Assembly: GCF_000282575.1 (NCBI RefSeq)
Contig: NZ_AKJA01000117.1
Coordinates: forward strand, 1-64,000
DNA length: 64,000 nucleotides
DNA from: Herbaspirillum sp. YR522
GTDB taxonomy: Bacteria; Pseudomonadota; Gammaproteobacteria; Burkholderiales; Burkholderiaceae_D
Direction of reading: 5' to 3'
The notes below the pieces were generated by a model, which was not told the origin of the DNA, made no database searches, and saw only the letters and a list, made by a program, of their open reading frames with translations. Numbering within the stretch: position 1 is the stretch's first letter; each line of letters begins with the position of its first letter. This document shows positions 56,864-64,000 of the stretch, piece after piece. The translations under genes and the position numbers were made by a program.

Positions 56864-57546
56864 CGCGGCACCCCGGGCTGGCCCAGCATCACCTCGGGCT
56901 GGCCCAGCATCATCCCGGGCTGGCCCAGCAGCGCCTTGACCGGTGCATACGAGCGGCGATGCACCGGCGACACGCCGTGCAGCTTGAGACGCTCCAGGTG
57001 CAGCGGTGTCGGGTAACCCTTGTGGCGGTCAAAACCGTAGTGCGGGTAGCTGTCGTGCAGCACCATCAGTGCCGCATCGCGCGCGGTCTTGGCCAGGATC
57101 GATGCGGCCGAGATGGCCGGTACCTTGTCGTCGCCCTTGACGATGGCCTCGGAGCGTATCGTCATCACGGGGCACCGGTTGCCGTCGATCAACGCCAGCG
57201 TGGGCATGGTGGCCAGGCTTTCCACGGCGCGGCGCATGGCCAGCATGCTGGCCTGCAGGATGTTGAGCTGGTCGATCTCCTGCTCGGTGCAGGAGGCGAT
57301 CGCCCAGGCCAGCGAATGGCGCTTGATGTGCAATGCCAGGCTGTCGCGGGACGCCTCGGACAGCTTCTTGGAGTCGCGCAGGCCGTCAATCGGACGCTGC
57401 GGGTCGAGGATCACCGCCGCCGCGAACACCGGGCCGGCCAGCGGCCCGCGCCCGGCCTCGTCCACGCCGCAGATGACTTCTCCGGCGTAATCGAACAGCG
57501 ACAGGGTCTGGGGTGGTGGCGGCTGGCCGGTCTTGATGCGGGGCAT
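56860..57546 (-). CDS. rnhB: Ribonuclease HII with a repeat tail
   Basis: About 228 residues from ATG 57546 ([20 protein letters not shown]). RNase HII removes ribonucleotides from DNA and RNA in hybrids. The catalytic acidic residues D29 and E30 are in [19 protein letters not shown], a third Asp is in LALIDGNR, and [12 protein letters not shown] and [17 protein letters not shown] complete the family signature. The usual protein ends soon after [11 protein letters not shown]; here ~20 extra residues repeat [14 protein letters not shown] and LGQPGVPR. The tail comes from a 21-bp DNA repeat and is unlikely to matter for catalysis. Confidence 0.95.
   Translation of the reverse strand: MPRIKTGQPPPPQTLSLFDYAGEVICGVDEAGRGPLAGPVFAAAVILDPQRPIDGLRDSKKLSEASRDSLALHIKRHSLAWAIASCTEQEIDQLNILQASMLAMRRAVESLATMPTLALIDGNRCPVMTIRSEAIVKGDDKVPAISAASILAKTARDAALMVLHDSYPHYGFDRHKGYPTPLHLERLKLHGVSPVHRRSYAPVKALLGQPGMMLGQPEVMLGQPGVPR
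56874..56936. repeat. Three 21-bp tandem repeats at the 3' end of rnhB
   Basis: CGGGCTGGCCCAGCATCACC plus T (56874-56894), a near-identical unit at 56895-56915 and a third at 56916-56936 encode the LGQPxxM tail of RNase HII. The in-frame unit length (7 codons) allows copy number change without a frameshift. Confidence 0.9.
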
Positions 57547-57565
57547 GGATCTTCCTTCGTTGATG

Positions 57566-58741
57566 CTAGCGCGCGCGGCGGCCGATGACGTCGGCCACGG
57601 CGGCGGCGGCGGCGCGGCTGCTGTCGCGCAGCAGCGCATGGTGCATTTCGGTAAAACGACGCACCAGCAATTGCTGGTGGCCATGGTCTTCGAGCTGGTG
57701 CCACATGGCGTCGGCCAATGCCTGCGGCGTCGCATCGTGCTGCAGCAGTTCCGGCACCAGGAATTCCCGTGCCAGGATATTGGGCAAGCCTACCCATGGC
57801 TGGTAGGCCATGTGCCGCATGATCTGGTACGAGGCCCACATGACCTTGTACGAGATTACCATCGGTTTCTTGTACAACGCCACCTCCAGCGAGGCCGTGC
57901 CGGAGGCCACCAGCACCGCGTCGGCCGCTTCCATGGCGCTGTGCGACTGGCCGGCGATGAGCTTGATGGCGAGGTCGTCGTAGCGGCCCTGGGCGATCTG
58001 CTGGGCGAACGCCTGCAGCTGGCGCTCGCCGGCCATCGGGGCGACGAACTGCAGTTGCGGATCACGCTGGCGCAGCAATCGGGCTGCCGCCAGGAAACCG
58101 TCGCCGTTGAGCTTGAGCTCGCTCATGCGGCTGCCGGGCAGGATCGCCACCACCCGCCCCGGCCCATCCACCCCCAGGCGCGCGCGTGCGCCCGCCACAT
58201 CGGGCGTCATCGGGATCACTTCGGCCAGCGGGTGGCCGACATAGGTGACCGGCACGCCGGCCTGGCGGTAGATCGCCTCTTCGAAGGGGAAGATCACCAG
58301 CATGTGCGACACGGCGCGCTTGATCTTCTTGATGCGACCGCCGCGCCAGGCCCAGATCTGCGGACCGATGTAATGTACCGTCGGAATCCCGGCACGCCGC
58401 AGCTGCTCTTCCAGGCCCAGGTTGAAGCCGGGATAGTCGATCCCGACGAAGACGTCCGGGCGCTGCCGCAACAGGCGGTCGCGCAGCGCGTCCTGGATCC
58501 CCTTGAGCTCGCGGTACTTGGGAATGACCTCGAACAACCCTCGCACCGTCAGCCGGTCCATCGGCTCGTCGCTGACGAAACCATGGGTACTCATCTGCGG
58601 CCCGCCGATGCCGTGCAGGCGCGCATCAGGCACGCGCTGGCGCAAGCCTGCCAGAAGCCGCTCGCCGAGCACATCGCCCGAGCTCTCGCCGGCCACCAGT
58701 GCGATGGACAGCTGGCGGGCGTCGTCAGCGGATGATGCCAC
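57566..58741 (-). CDS. lpxB: Lipid-A-disaccharide synthase
   Basis: A 391-residue GT19 enzyme that joins UDP-2,3-diacylglucosamine and lipid X to form the lipid A disaccharide. Landmarks are [17 protein letters not shown] near the start, [72 protein letters not shown] and, late, [20 protein letters not shown]. Its start overlaps the end of lpxA by 17 bp. The order lpxD-fabZ-lpxA-lpxB-rnhB is classic. Confidence 0.97.
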   Translation of the reverse strand: MASSADDARQLSIALVAGESSGDVLGERLLAGLRQRVPDARLHGIGGPQMSTHGFVSDEPMDRLTVRGLFEVIPKYRELKGIQDALRDRLLRQRPDVFVGIDYPGFNLGLEEQLRRAGIPTVHYIGPQIWAWRGGRIKKIKRAVSHMLVIFPFEEAIYRQAGVPVTYVGHPLAEVIPMTPDVAGARARLGVDGPGRVVAILPGSRMSELKLNGDGFLAAARLLRQRDPQLQFVAPMAGERQLQAFAQQIAQGRYDDLAIKLIAGQSHSAMEAADAVLVASGTASLEVALYKKPMVISYKVMWASYQIMRHMAYQPWVGLPNILAREFLVPELLQHDATPQALADAMWHQLEDHGHQQLLVRRFTEMHHALLRDSSRAAAAAVADVIGRRAR

Positions 58742-59513
58742 GGGACGACGATGCGACGAATTCGCGCAGCACGCGCAGGTGCATGGCGCCCGTAGTCGAC
58801 TGCTGCTCCATGCGTTCGAGTTCCTGTCGCGCTTGCTCCAGCGGCAGGCTGGAGCGATAGATCACCTTGTAGGCGCGCTTGATCTCCATGATCTGCTCGC
58901 TGCTGAAGCCGCGCCGCTTGAGGCCTTCGCTGTTGATGCCGGCCGGCACCGCGCGGTTGCCGGCGGCGGTCACGAACGGTGGCACATCCTGGCTGACGGC
59001 GGCGGTGAAAGCGGTCATCGCATGCGCGCCGATGCGGCAGAACTGGTGCACCGTGGTGAAGCCGCCCAGGAACACATGGTCGCCCAGGTGCACATGGCCG
59101 GCCAGGGTGGCATTGTTGGCCAGGATGATGTCATTGCCCAACTGGCAGTCGTGGGCCACATGGACGTAGGCCATGATCCAGTTGCCGTTGCCGATGCGGG
59201 TGACGCCGCCATCCTGCACGGTGCCGCGATTGAACGTAACGAATTCGCGGATGCTGTTGCGGTCGCCGATCTCGAGCCGGGTGGGCTCGTCGGCGTACTT
59301 CTTGTCCTGCGGCGCGGCGCCGATGGAACCGAACTGGAAGATCTGGTTGTCGCGACCGATGGTGGTGTGGCCTTCGATGACCACGTGCGGCCCGATGCGG
59401 GTGCCGGCGTCGATGCGCACATCGGCACCGATCACGGCATAGGGGCCGACCTCGACGGACGAATCGAGCTGCGCGCCGGGGGCGATCACTGCGGTGGGAT
59501 GGATCCTGGTCAT
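58725..59513 (-). CDS. lpxA: UDP-N-acetylglucosamine acyltransferase
   Basis: A 262-residue left-handed beta-helix protein that starts lipid A synthesis by adding a 3-hydroxyacyl chain to UDP-GlcNAc. Hexapeptide repeats run from [20 protein letters not shown] through [20 protein letters not shown], with the catalytic His at 121. The C-terminal helical part ([20 protein letters not shown]) is normal. A 109-bp gap with a strong hairpin separates it from fabZ. Confidence 0.97.
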   Translation of the reverse strand: MTRIHPTAVIAPGAQLDSSVEVGPYAVIGADVRIDAGTRIGPHVVIEGHTTIGRDNQIFQFGSIGAAPQDKKYADEPTRLEIGDRNSIREFVTFNRGTVQDGGVTRIGNGNWIMAYVHVAHDCQLGNDIILANNATLAGHVHLGDHVFLGGFTTVHQFCRIGAHAMTAFTAAVSQDVPPFVTAAGNRAVPAGINSEGLKRRGFSSEQIMEIKRAYKVIYRSSLPLEQARQELERMEQQSTTGAMHLRVLREFVASSSRGIIR

Positions 59514-59558
59514 ATCCTTGGCCTGGCTGGGAGTTCGAAAGTGGGAGTTGAAGGTACA

Positions 59559-59596
59559 AGGCCCGGCCGGATCGGTGTCGATCCCTGGCCGGGCCT
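59559..59596. repeat. Long hairpin between fabZ and lpxA
   Basis: AGGCCCGGCC (59559-59568) pairs with GGCCGGGCCT (59587-59596), and inside it GGATC pairs with GATCC. There is no T-run, so it is not a standard terminator. In the operon mRNA it could protect from exonucleases or tune the fabZ:lpxA ratio. Confidence 0.8.
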
Positions 59597-59622
59597 GGTC
59601 AATGCGATGTCGGGTCCCGCGC

Positions 59623-60087
59623 TCAGGCCTTCTGGCTGGCGTCGGCGGCGCTGCGCATGGTGCACATCAGGTCGCCTTCGACGGCCAGTTGCCCGTCCAC
59701 GCTGGCTTCGGCGCGATACTGCCAGATGCCGCGCTTGCAACGGGTGATCTCGACCTTCATCTTCAGCTGGTCGCCCGGCTCGACCGGACGCTTGAAGCGT
59801 GCGTTGTCGATACCCAGGAAGTAGACCACGGTGTTTTCGTCCGGCTTGCGACCTTCGGTAAGGAACGACAGCAGCGCAGCCGTCTGCGCCAGCGCCTCGA
59901 TCATCAGCACGCCCGGCATCACCGGCTTGTGCGGGAAGTGGCCATTGAAGAATTCTTCATTGACGGTCACGTTCTTGAGCGCGGTGATCGACTTGCCGCT
60001 TTCCCAGTCCAGCACGCGATCGACCAGCAGCAGTGGATAGCGGTGTGGCAGGTACTCTTTGATTTGGTTGATGTCGAGGGTGTTCAT
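59623..60087 (-). CDS. fabZ: 3-hydroxyacyl-ACP dehydratase FabZ
   Basis: A 154-residue hot-dog fold enzyme that dehydrates 3-hydroxyacyl-ACP in fatty acid elongation and so competes with LpxA/LpxD for the same substrate. The start is [20 protein letters not shown] and the catalytic pair is H50 in [12 protein letters not shown] and E64 in LMIEALAQ. It overlaps the lpxD stop by 4 bp. Confidence 0.97.
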   Translation of the reverse strand: MNTLDINQIKEYLPHRYPLLLVDRVLDWESGKSITALKNVTVNEEFFNGHFPHKPVMPGVLMIEALAQTAALLSFLTEGRKPDENTVVYFLGIDNARFKRPVEPGDQLKMKVEITRCKRGIWQYRAEASVDGQLAVEGDLMCTMRSAADASQKA

Positions 60088-61184
60088 TTATCTTCTTGAT
60101 TCTGTGGCGCCGCCGACGCCACGTCATGCGGCGCGGCCTGGTCGGCCTTGTTTAACGTCTTGAGCGTTTTTTCCAACGCCCGGATTTTCTCACGCATTGA
60201 GCCCAGATTGCGCACCAGGGCGGCAGATTTTTCCCATTCGCGATGCTCGGCGATGGGATAGAAACCGGTGTACTGGCCCGGCTCCAGGATCGACCGCAAT
60301 GCCAGCGTGCCGGCCGAGACATGGACCCGGTCGGCAATGGTGATGTGGCCGTGGATCATGGCCGCGCCGCCGATGGAGCAATACTTGCCGATCCTGGCGC
60401 TGCCGGCGATGCCGGCACATGCGGCGATGGCGGTGTGGGCGCCGATATGGCAGTTATGGGCGATCTGGATCTGGTTATCGAGCTTGACGCCCTCTTCGAT
60501 CACGGTATCGGCCAGTGCCCCGCGATCAATGGTGGTATTGGCGCCGATCTCGACGTCGGCGCCGATCATCACCCGGCCGACCTGTGGAATCTTGATCCAT
60601 TGGCCGGCCTCGTTGGCAAAACCGAAACCATCGGCGCCGATCACGGCGCCCGAATGGACGATGCCGCCGGCGCCGATCTCGCAGCCATGGTGCAAGGTGG
60701 CGCGTGCGTGGAAATGGGTGTCGTCGCCAACCCGCGCCCCGCGTCCCACGAAACTGCCGGCATCGATGCGGGCCCGCTCGCCGATGACCGCGCCCGCCTC
60801 GATCACCACGTGCGGACCGATCACGGCACTGGCCGCAACCTGCGCCAGCGGGTCGACCCAGGCGCTGGGATGGATGCCGGGCGCGACTTCGGGCGCGGCG
60901 AGCTGCTCGAACCATTGCGCGGCGCGGGCAAAATAGGCGTACGGGTTCGCCGTCACGATGCGCGCGCCGGCATAGCCCTGCACTTGCGCGTCGTCGGCCT
61001 CGGACAGGATCAGCGCGGCGGCCTGCGTCTGCTCGGCCTGGGCCCGGAACCGGGGATTGGAAAGAAAGGTGATCTCGGTGCTGCCGGCAGCATCCAGGGG
61101 CGCGATGCCGCGCACGGCGACCTGCCCGTCACCCTTCAGTTGCCCGCCCAGGCGCTCGACCAATTGTGCCAGTCGAATACTCAT
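60084..61184 (-). CDS. lpxD: UDP-3-O-acylglucosamine N-acyltransferase
   Basis: A 366-residue enzyme from ATG 61184 ([20 protein letters not shown]); the frame is open to 61262 but the family begins here, with AAGG upstream. It adds the second 3-hydroxyacyl chain in lipid A synthesis. An N-terminal uridine-binding domain ([14 protein letters not shown]) is followed by hexapeptide repeats ([40 protein letters not shown]) with [19 protein letters not shown], the usual active-site region, and a C-terminal helical extension ([17 protein letters not shown]). It follows skp and overlaps fabZ. Confidence 0.96.
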   Translation of the reverse strand: MSIRLAQLVERLGGQLKGDGQVAVRGIAPLDAAGSTEITFLSNPRFRAQAEQTQAAALILSEADDAQVQGYAGARIVTANPYAYFARAAQWFEQLAAPEVAPGIHPSAWVDPLAQVAASAVIGPHVVIEAGAVIGERARIDAGSFVGRGARVGDDTHFHARATLHHGCEIGAGGIVHSGAVIGADGFGFANEAGQWIKIPQVGRVMIGADVEIGANTTIDRGALADTVIEEGVKLDNQIQIAHNCHIGAHTAIAACAGIAGSARIGKYCSIGGAAMIHGHITIADRVHVSAGTLALRSILEPGQYTGFYPIAEHREWEKSAALVRNLGSMREKIRALEKTLKTLNKADQAAPHDVASAAPQNQEDK

Positions 61185-61286
61185 CTCGGCCTTTCCATGT
61201 TCAAAAGCCTGGCGCGGCCGCTTCGACCGCGCCAGATATGCATGTGCCGCCATGGCGGACAAGCCCGCGATGACGGCCCCGAAAGC

Positions 61287-61331
61287 GACGATGCGGGCGC
61301 GGGACGTTCAAGTCCTCGCGCCCGCATCGTC
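61287..61331. repeat. Long hairpin between skp and lpxD
   Basis: The 15-bp perfect stem GACGATGCGGGCGCG (61287-61301) / CGCGCCCGCATCGTC (61317-61331) contains an inner GGAC/GTCC pair and a 6-nt loop. There is no T-run on the transcribed strand. It lies 9 bp after the skp stop, so it may stabilise the skp message or give partial termination before lpxD. Confidence 0.85.
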
Positions 61332-61339
61332 AACTGCGA

Positions 61340-61858
61340 TTACTTCGCCAGTTCCTTGAGCACCTTGTCGGTGATGTCGATATTCTTGCTGGCGTACACC
61401 GCTTCCTGGAACACGATGTCGTATTTCTCGGCTTCGGCGATCTGGCGGATGACCTTGTTGGTGCGTTCCAGCACCACGGCCAGCTCTTCGTTGCGACGCT
61501 GGTTCAGGTCTTCACGGAACTCGCGCTGCTTGCGCTGGAATTCCTTGTCGAGGTCGGACAGGTCGCGCTGGCGCTTGGCGCGATCCGAATCGGACAGCAC
61601 CGACGAATCCTTGTCGAGCTTGTCGGACTGCGCCTTCAGGCGTGCGGCCAGGTCTTGCAGGTCGCGGTCGCGCTTGGCGAATTCCTGCTCGAGCTTGGTC
61701 TGGGCCGCCTTGGCCGGCACTGCTTCGCGGAAGATACGCTCGGTGCTGACGAACGCGATCTTGGTCGATTGCTGCGCGTGCGCAGGCGAGAAACTCAACA
61801 GGCAGGCTGCCATCACGACGGTCTGCAGGGACAGGAACGATTTGGAAATGAACTTCAA
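61340..61858 (-). CDS. skp: Periplasmic chaperone Skp/OmpH
   Basis: A 172-residue protein. TTG 61858 with GGAG 6 nt upstream is the start; the frame continues upstream but the signal peptide begins here (KFISKSFLSLQTVVMAACLL, then SFSPAHAQQ). The mature part is the long helical tentacle: ERIFREAVPAKAAQTKLEQE, LARRLKAQ-like coiled coil and KEFQRKQREFREDLNQRRNE. Skp holds unfolded outer-membrane proteins on the way to the BAM complex. It is encoded directly downstream of bamA, as in most proteobacteria. Confidence 0.95.
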   Translation of the reverse strand: MKFISKSFLSLQTVVMAACLLSFSPAHAQQSTKIAFVSTERIFREAVPAKAAQTKLEQEFAKRDRDLQDLAARLKAQSDKLDKDSSVLSDSDRAKRQRDLSDLDKEFQRKQREFREDLNQRRNEELAVVLERTNKVIRQIAEAEKYDIVFQEAVYASKNIDITDKVLKELAK

Positions 61859-61954
61859 GGTAGTCTCCGAACAAAATTCAATGTTGCCCGCCAATGCGGG
61901 TGGTGCATCACACGTGACATCCGGCGCACGGCGCCGGACCATCTCCGGGTACGA

Positions 61955-64000
61955 TCAGAAACCGGTACCCAACTGGAACTGGAAGCTCTGTGACTTGTCG
62001 CCGGTCTTCAGGTTCAACGGCTTGCCGTAGCTCAGCTTGAGCGGGCCGATCGGCGATACCCAGCTGATACCGATACCGGTCGAATAGCGCAGGTCGTTGA
62101 ACTTGATGTTTTCACGATCGGCGAAGACGTTGCCGCCGTCGACGAAGGTGAACCAGCGCAAGGTACGGTCCTGACCCGAACCCGGGAACGGGAATTGTAA
62201 CTCGGCGTTGGCATACAGGCGCGAGGCGCCGCCCATTGAGTCGCCGTACTGGTCCTTGAGGCTACCCAGCGACGAGGCTTCGTAGCCGCGCACGGTACCG
62301 ATACCACCGGCATAGTAGTTCTTGAAGACCGGGTAAGGCTTGCCGCCGAAACCACGACCATAATCCAGTTCGCCATTCAATGCCAGCGTCACGGCCTTGC
62401 TGAACATGGGCTTGAAGTATTGGTGCTGGTAGCTGGCACGGTAATACTTCAACGTGCCCAGGGTCGACAATTCGAGGTTGGCGCGCATGAACTGGCCGCT
62501 GGTGGGCACCAGGGCGCTGTCACGACCGTCACGCTGCCACGCCACCGTCAGCGGGATGCTGGTGGTGCGGGCGCTGCCGATGCCGCAATCGTTGGTCAGC
62601 GATGTGACGTCGCACCCCGCGGCGCCCTTGCTGCCGAAGTCGCGCACGTATTGGCGATACAGCGTCGGGCTGGTGGTGTCGGTGCTGACGTCGGTGCTTT
62701 CGATGCCGATACCGAAGAACACACGATCCAGTTCCGAGAACGGCACGCCGAACTTGACGCTGCCGCCCAGGGTCTTGACCCGGTAGTCACCAGTGGCGTA
62801 GGTCGAGGGACGGATGGTACGCAGGTAAACTTCGTAGGTGCGGCTGATGCCGTCATCGGTGAAGTACGGGTTGGTGGTCGACACCGACACCGTGCGATAA
62901 CGCGAACTGGTGTTGACGTCGATACCGACCGTGTTGCCGCTGCCGAAGGCGTTTTCCTGCGAGATCGAACCGGTCAGGCTCAACTTGTCGGACTGCGAGA
63001 AGCCGGCGCCCAGCATGATGTTGCCGGTCGGTTTTTCCTCGACCCGCATGTTGACGTCGACCTGGTCGGTCGAACCGGGCACTTCGGGCGTGTCGATGTT
63101 GACTTCCTTGAAGTAACCCAGGCGGTCGACGCGGTCGCGCGAGAGCTTGATCTTCTCGCCGTCGTACCACGAATCCTCGAACTGGCGGAACTCGCGGCGG
63201 ATCACTTCGTCGCGCGTCTTGGTGTTGCCGGCGATGTTGACGTGACGCACGTAGACCCGCTTGCCCGGGTCGATCATGATGGTGAAGGCGACTTCCTTCT
63301 TGTCGCGATCGACATTGGGGTTGGCGTTGACGTTGGCGAAGGCGTAGCCGAAATTGCCCAGGCGCTCGCCGATCTTCTTGGTGCTTTCGGTAAGCTTGGA
63401 ACCCGAATAGGTATCGCCCTGCTTCAACTGCAGCAGGCCGGCCAGCTCCTGGTCGAGGCCGAACATCTCACCCTCGAGCTTGATGCCGGAGACGGTGTAC
63501 TTCTCGCCTTCCTTGATGTTGACCGTGATGTAGATGTCTTTCTTGTCGGGCGTGATCGACACCTGGGTCGACTCCACCTGCATCTCGAGGTAGCCGCGGT
63601 CCAGGTAGTACGAGCGCAGCGTCTCGATGTCGCCCTGCAGTTTTTCCTTCGAGTACTGGTCGGCCTTGGTGTACCAGGTAAACCAGCCCGGCGTGGTCAG
63701 CTTGATCTGGTCGCGCAGGGTGCTGTCGGAGAACACCTTGTTGCCCACGAAGTTGATCTGCTTGATGCGCGAGACCTCGCCTTCGTCGACGTTGAAGGTA
63801 ATGGCCACGCGATTGCGTTCGATCGGCGTGACGGTGGTGGCCACCTTGGCGCCATACAGGCCGCGCGACAGGTACTGGCGCTTCAGTTCCTGCTCGGCGC
63901 GGTCGACCTGGGAACGGTCGAAGATGCGCGACTCGGCCACGCCGATTTCCTTGAGCGCCTTGCCCAGTTGTTCCTTGTCGAATTCCTTGATGCCGGAGAA
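61955..64000 (-). CDS. bamA: Outer-membrane protein assembly factor BamA (5' end missing)
   Basis: The C-terminal 681 residues of BamA; the start lies beyond the right edge, where the frame is still open (FSGIKEFDKEQLGKALKEIG). POTRA domains 2-5 are visible (GLYGAKVATTVTPIERNRVA, KINFVGN-like QINFVGNKVFSDSTLRDQI, VNIKEGEKYTVSGIKLEGE, VRHVNIAGNTKTRDEVIRRE). They are followed by the 16-strand barrel with GGIGTVRGYEASSLG and the conserved end FQFQLGTGF. BamA inserts outer-membrane proteins. A short hairpin (TCCGGCGC/GCGCCGGA, about 61920-61938) lies between it and skp. Confidence 0.97.
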   Translation of the reverse strand, partial: FSGIKEFDKEQLGKALKEIGVAESRIFDRSQVDRAEQELKRQYLSRGLYGAKVATTVTPIERNRVAITFNVDEGEVSRIKQINFVGNKVFSDSTLRDQIKLTTPGWFTWYTKADQYSKEKLQGDIETLRSYYLDRGYLEMQVESTQVSITPDKKDIYITVNIKEGEKYTVSGIKLEGEMFGLDQELAGLLQLKQGDTYSGSKLTESTKKIGERLGNFGYAFANVNANPNVDRDKKEVAFTIMIDPGKRVYVRHVNIAGNTKTRDEVIRREFRQFEDSWYDGEKIKLSRDRVDRLGYFKEVNIDTPEVPGSTDQVDVNMRVEEKPTGNIMLGAGFSQSDKLSLTGSISQENAFGSGNTVGIDVNTSSRYRTVSVSTTNPYFTDDGISRTYEVYLRTIRPSTYATGDYRVKTLGGSVKFGVPFSELDRVFFGIGIESTDVSTDTTSPTLYRQYVRDFGSKGAAGCDVTSLTNDCGIGSARTTSIPLTVAWQRDGRDSALVPTSGQFMRANLELSTLGTLKYYRASYQHQYFKPMFSKAVTLALNGELDYGRGFGGKPYPVFKNYYAGGIGTVRGYEASSLGSLKDQYGDSMGGASRLYANAELQFPFPGSGQDRTLRWFTFVDGGNVFADRENIKFNDLRYSTGIGISWVSPIGPLKLSYGKPLNLKTGDKSQSFQFQLGTGF

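Overview
The window looks like a chromosomal segment of a betaproteobacterium, most likely of the Oxalobacteraceae (Herbaspirillum/Massilia/Collimonas type). This rests on the high G+C coding DNA, the gua-rnfH-ratA-smpB block, a bamA-skp-lpxD-fabZ-lpxA-lpxB-rnhB envelope operon, a PpsA/PpsR pair and a CpxRA-like two-component system. The family assignment is inference; no rRNA gene is present.

Positions 1-40,640 carry a complete type VI secretion system (T6SS). On the + strand at the left are an M15 peptidase (TagX-like), a PAAR tip protein, an unrecognised two-TM protein with faint ketosynthase-like features, TssM, TagF and an OmpA/BON-like protein. On the - strand is tssA, followed after a variable region by a long set read right to left: TPR lipoprotein, tssB, tssC, hcp, tssE, tssF, tssG, clpV, vgrG, a DUF4123 chaperone, a VasX-like (BTH_I2691-type) membrane toxin and a DUF6708 protein. 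On the + strand from 33 kb are tssJ, tssK, tssL, a second vgrG with a C-terminal transthyretin-like extension, a candidate cargo effector and a lipoprotein that may be its immunity protein. All 13 core Tss components plus PAAR are present.

The most unusual stretch is 10.9-16.0 kb, downstream of the VasX-like toxin. It holds one intact DUF6708 gene, three nearly full-length copies each broken by a different single-base frameshift, two heavily deleted DUF6708 remnants, and at least two remnants of VasX-like effector genes. One effector remnant carries two nonsense codons and an exact 147-bp in-frame deletion between TCCTT repeats. I read this as a graveyard of repeatedly replaced effector-immunity modules. 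It implies that DUF6708 proteins are immunity proteins for this effector class.

Positions 40.6-64 kb are mostly housekeeping. They hold guaB-guaA, ratA-rnfH, smpB, a TPR/glycosyltransferase-like protein, a Ser/Pro/Gly-rich low-complexity protein, cpxR-cpxA with a well-matched CpxR box upstream, an NfeD/stomatin pair with a 9-nt minisatellite between them, divergent ppsA and ppsR, a DUF6314 protein, a SpoU-type methyltransferase, rnhB with a 7-residue repeat tail, and the lpx/bam envelope operon with two long hairpins between its genes. bamA runs off the right edge.
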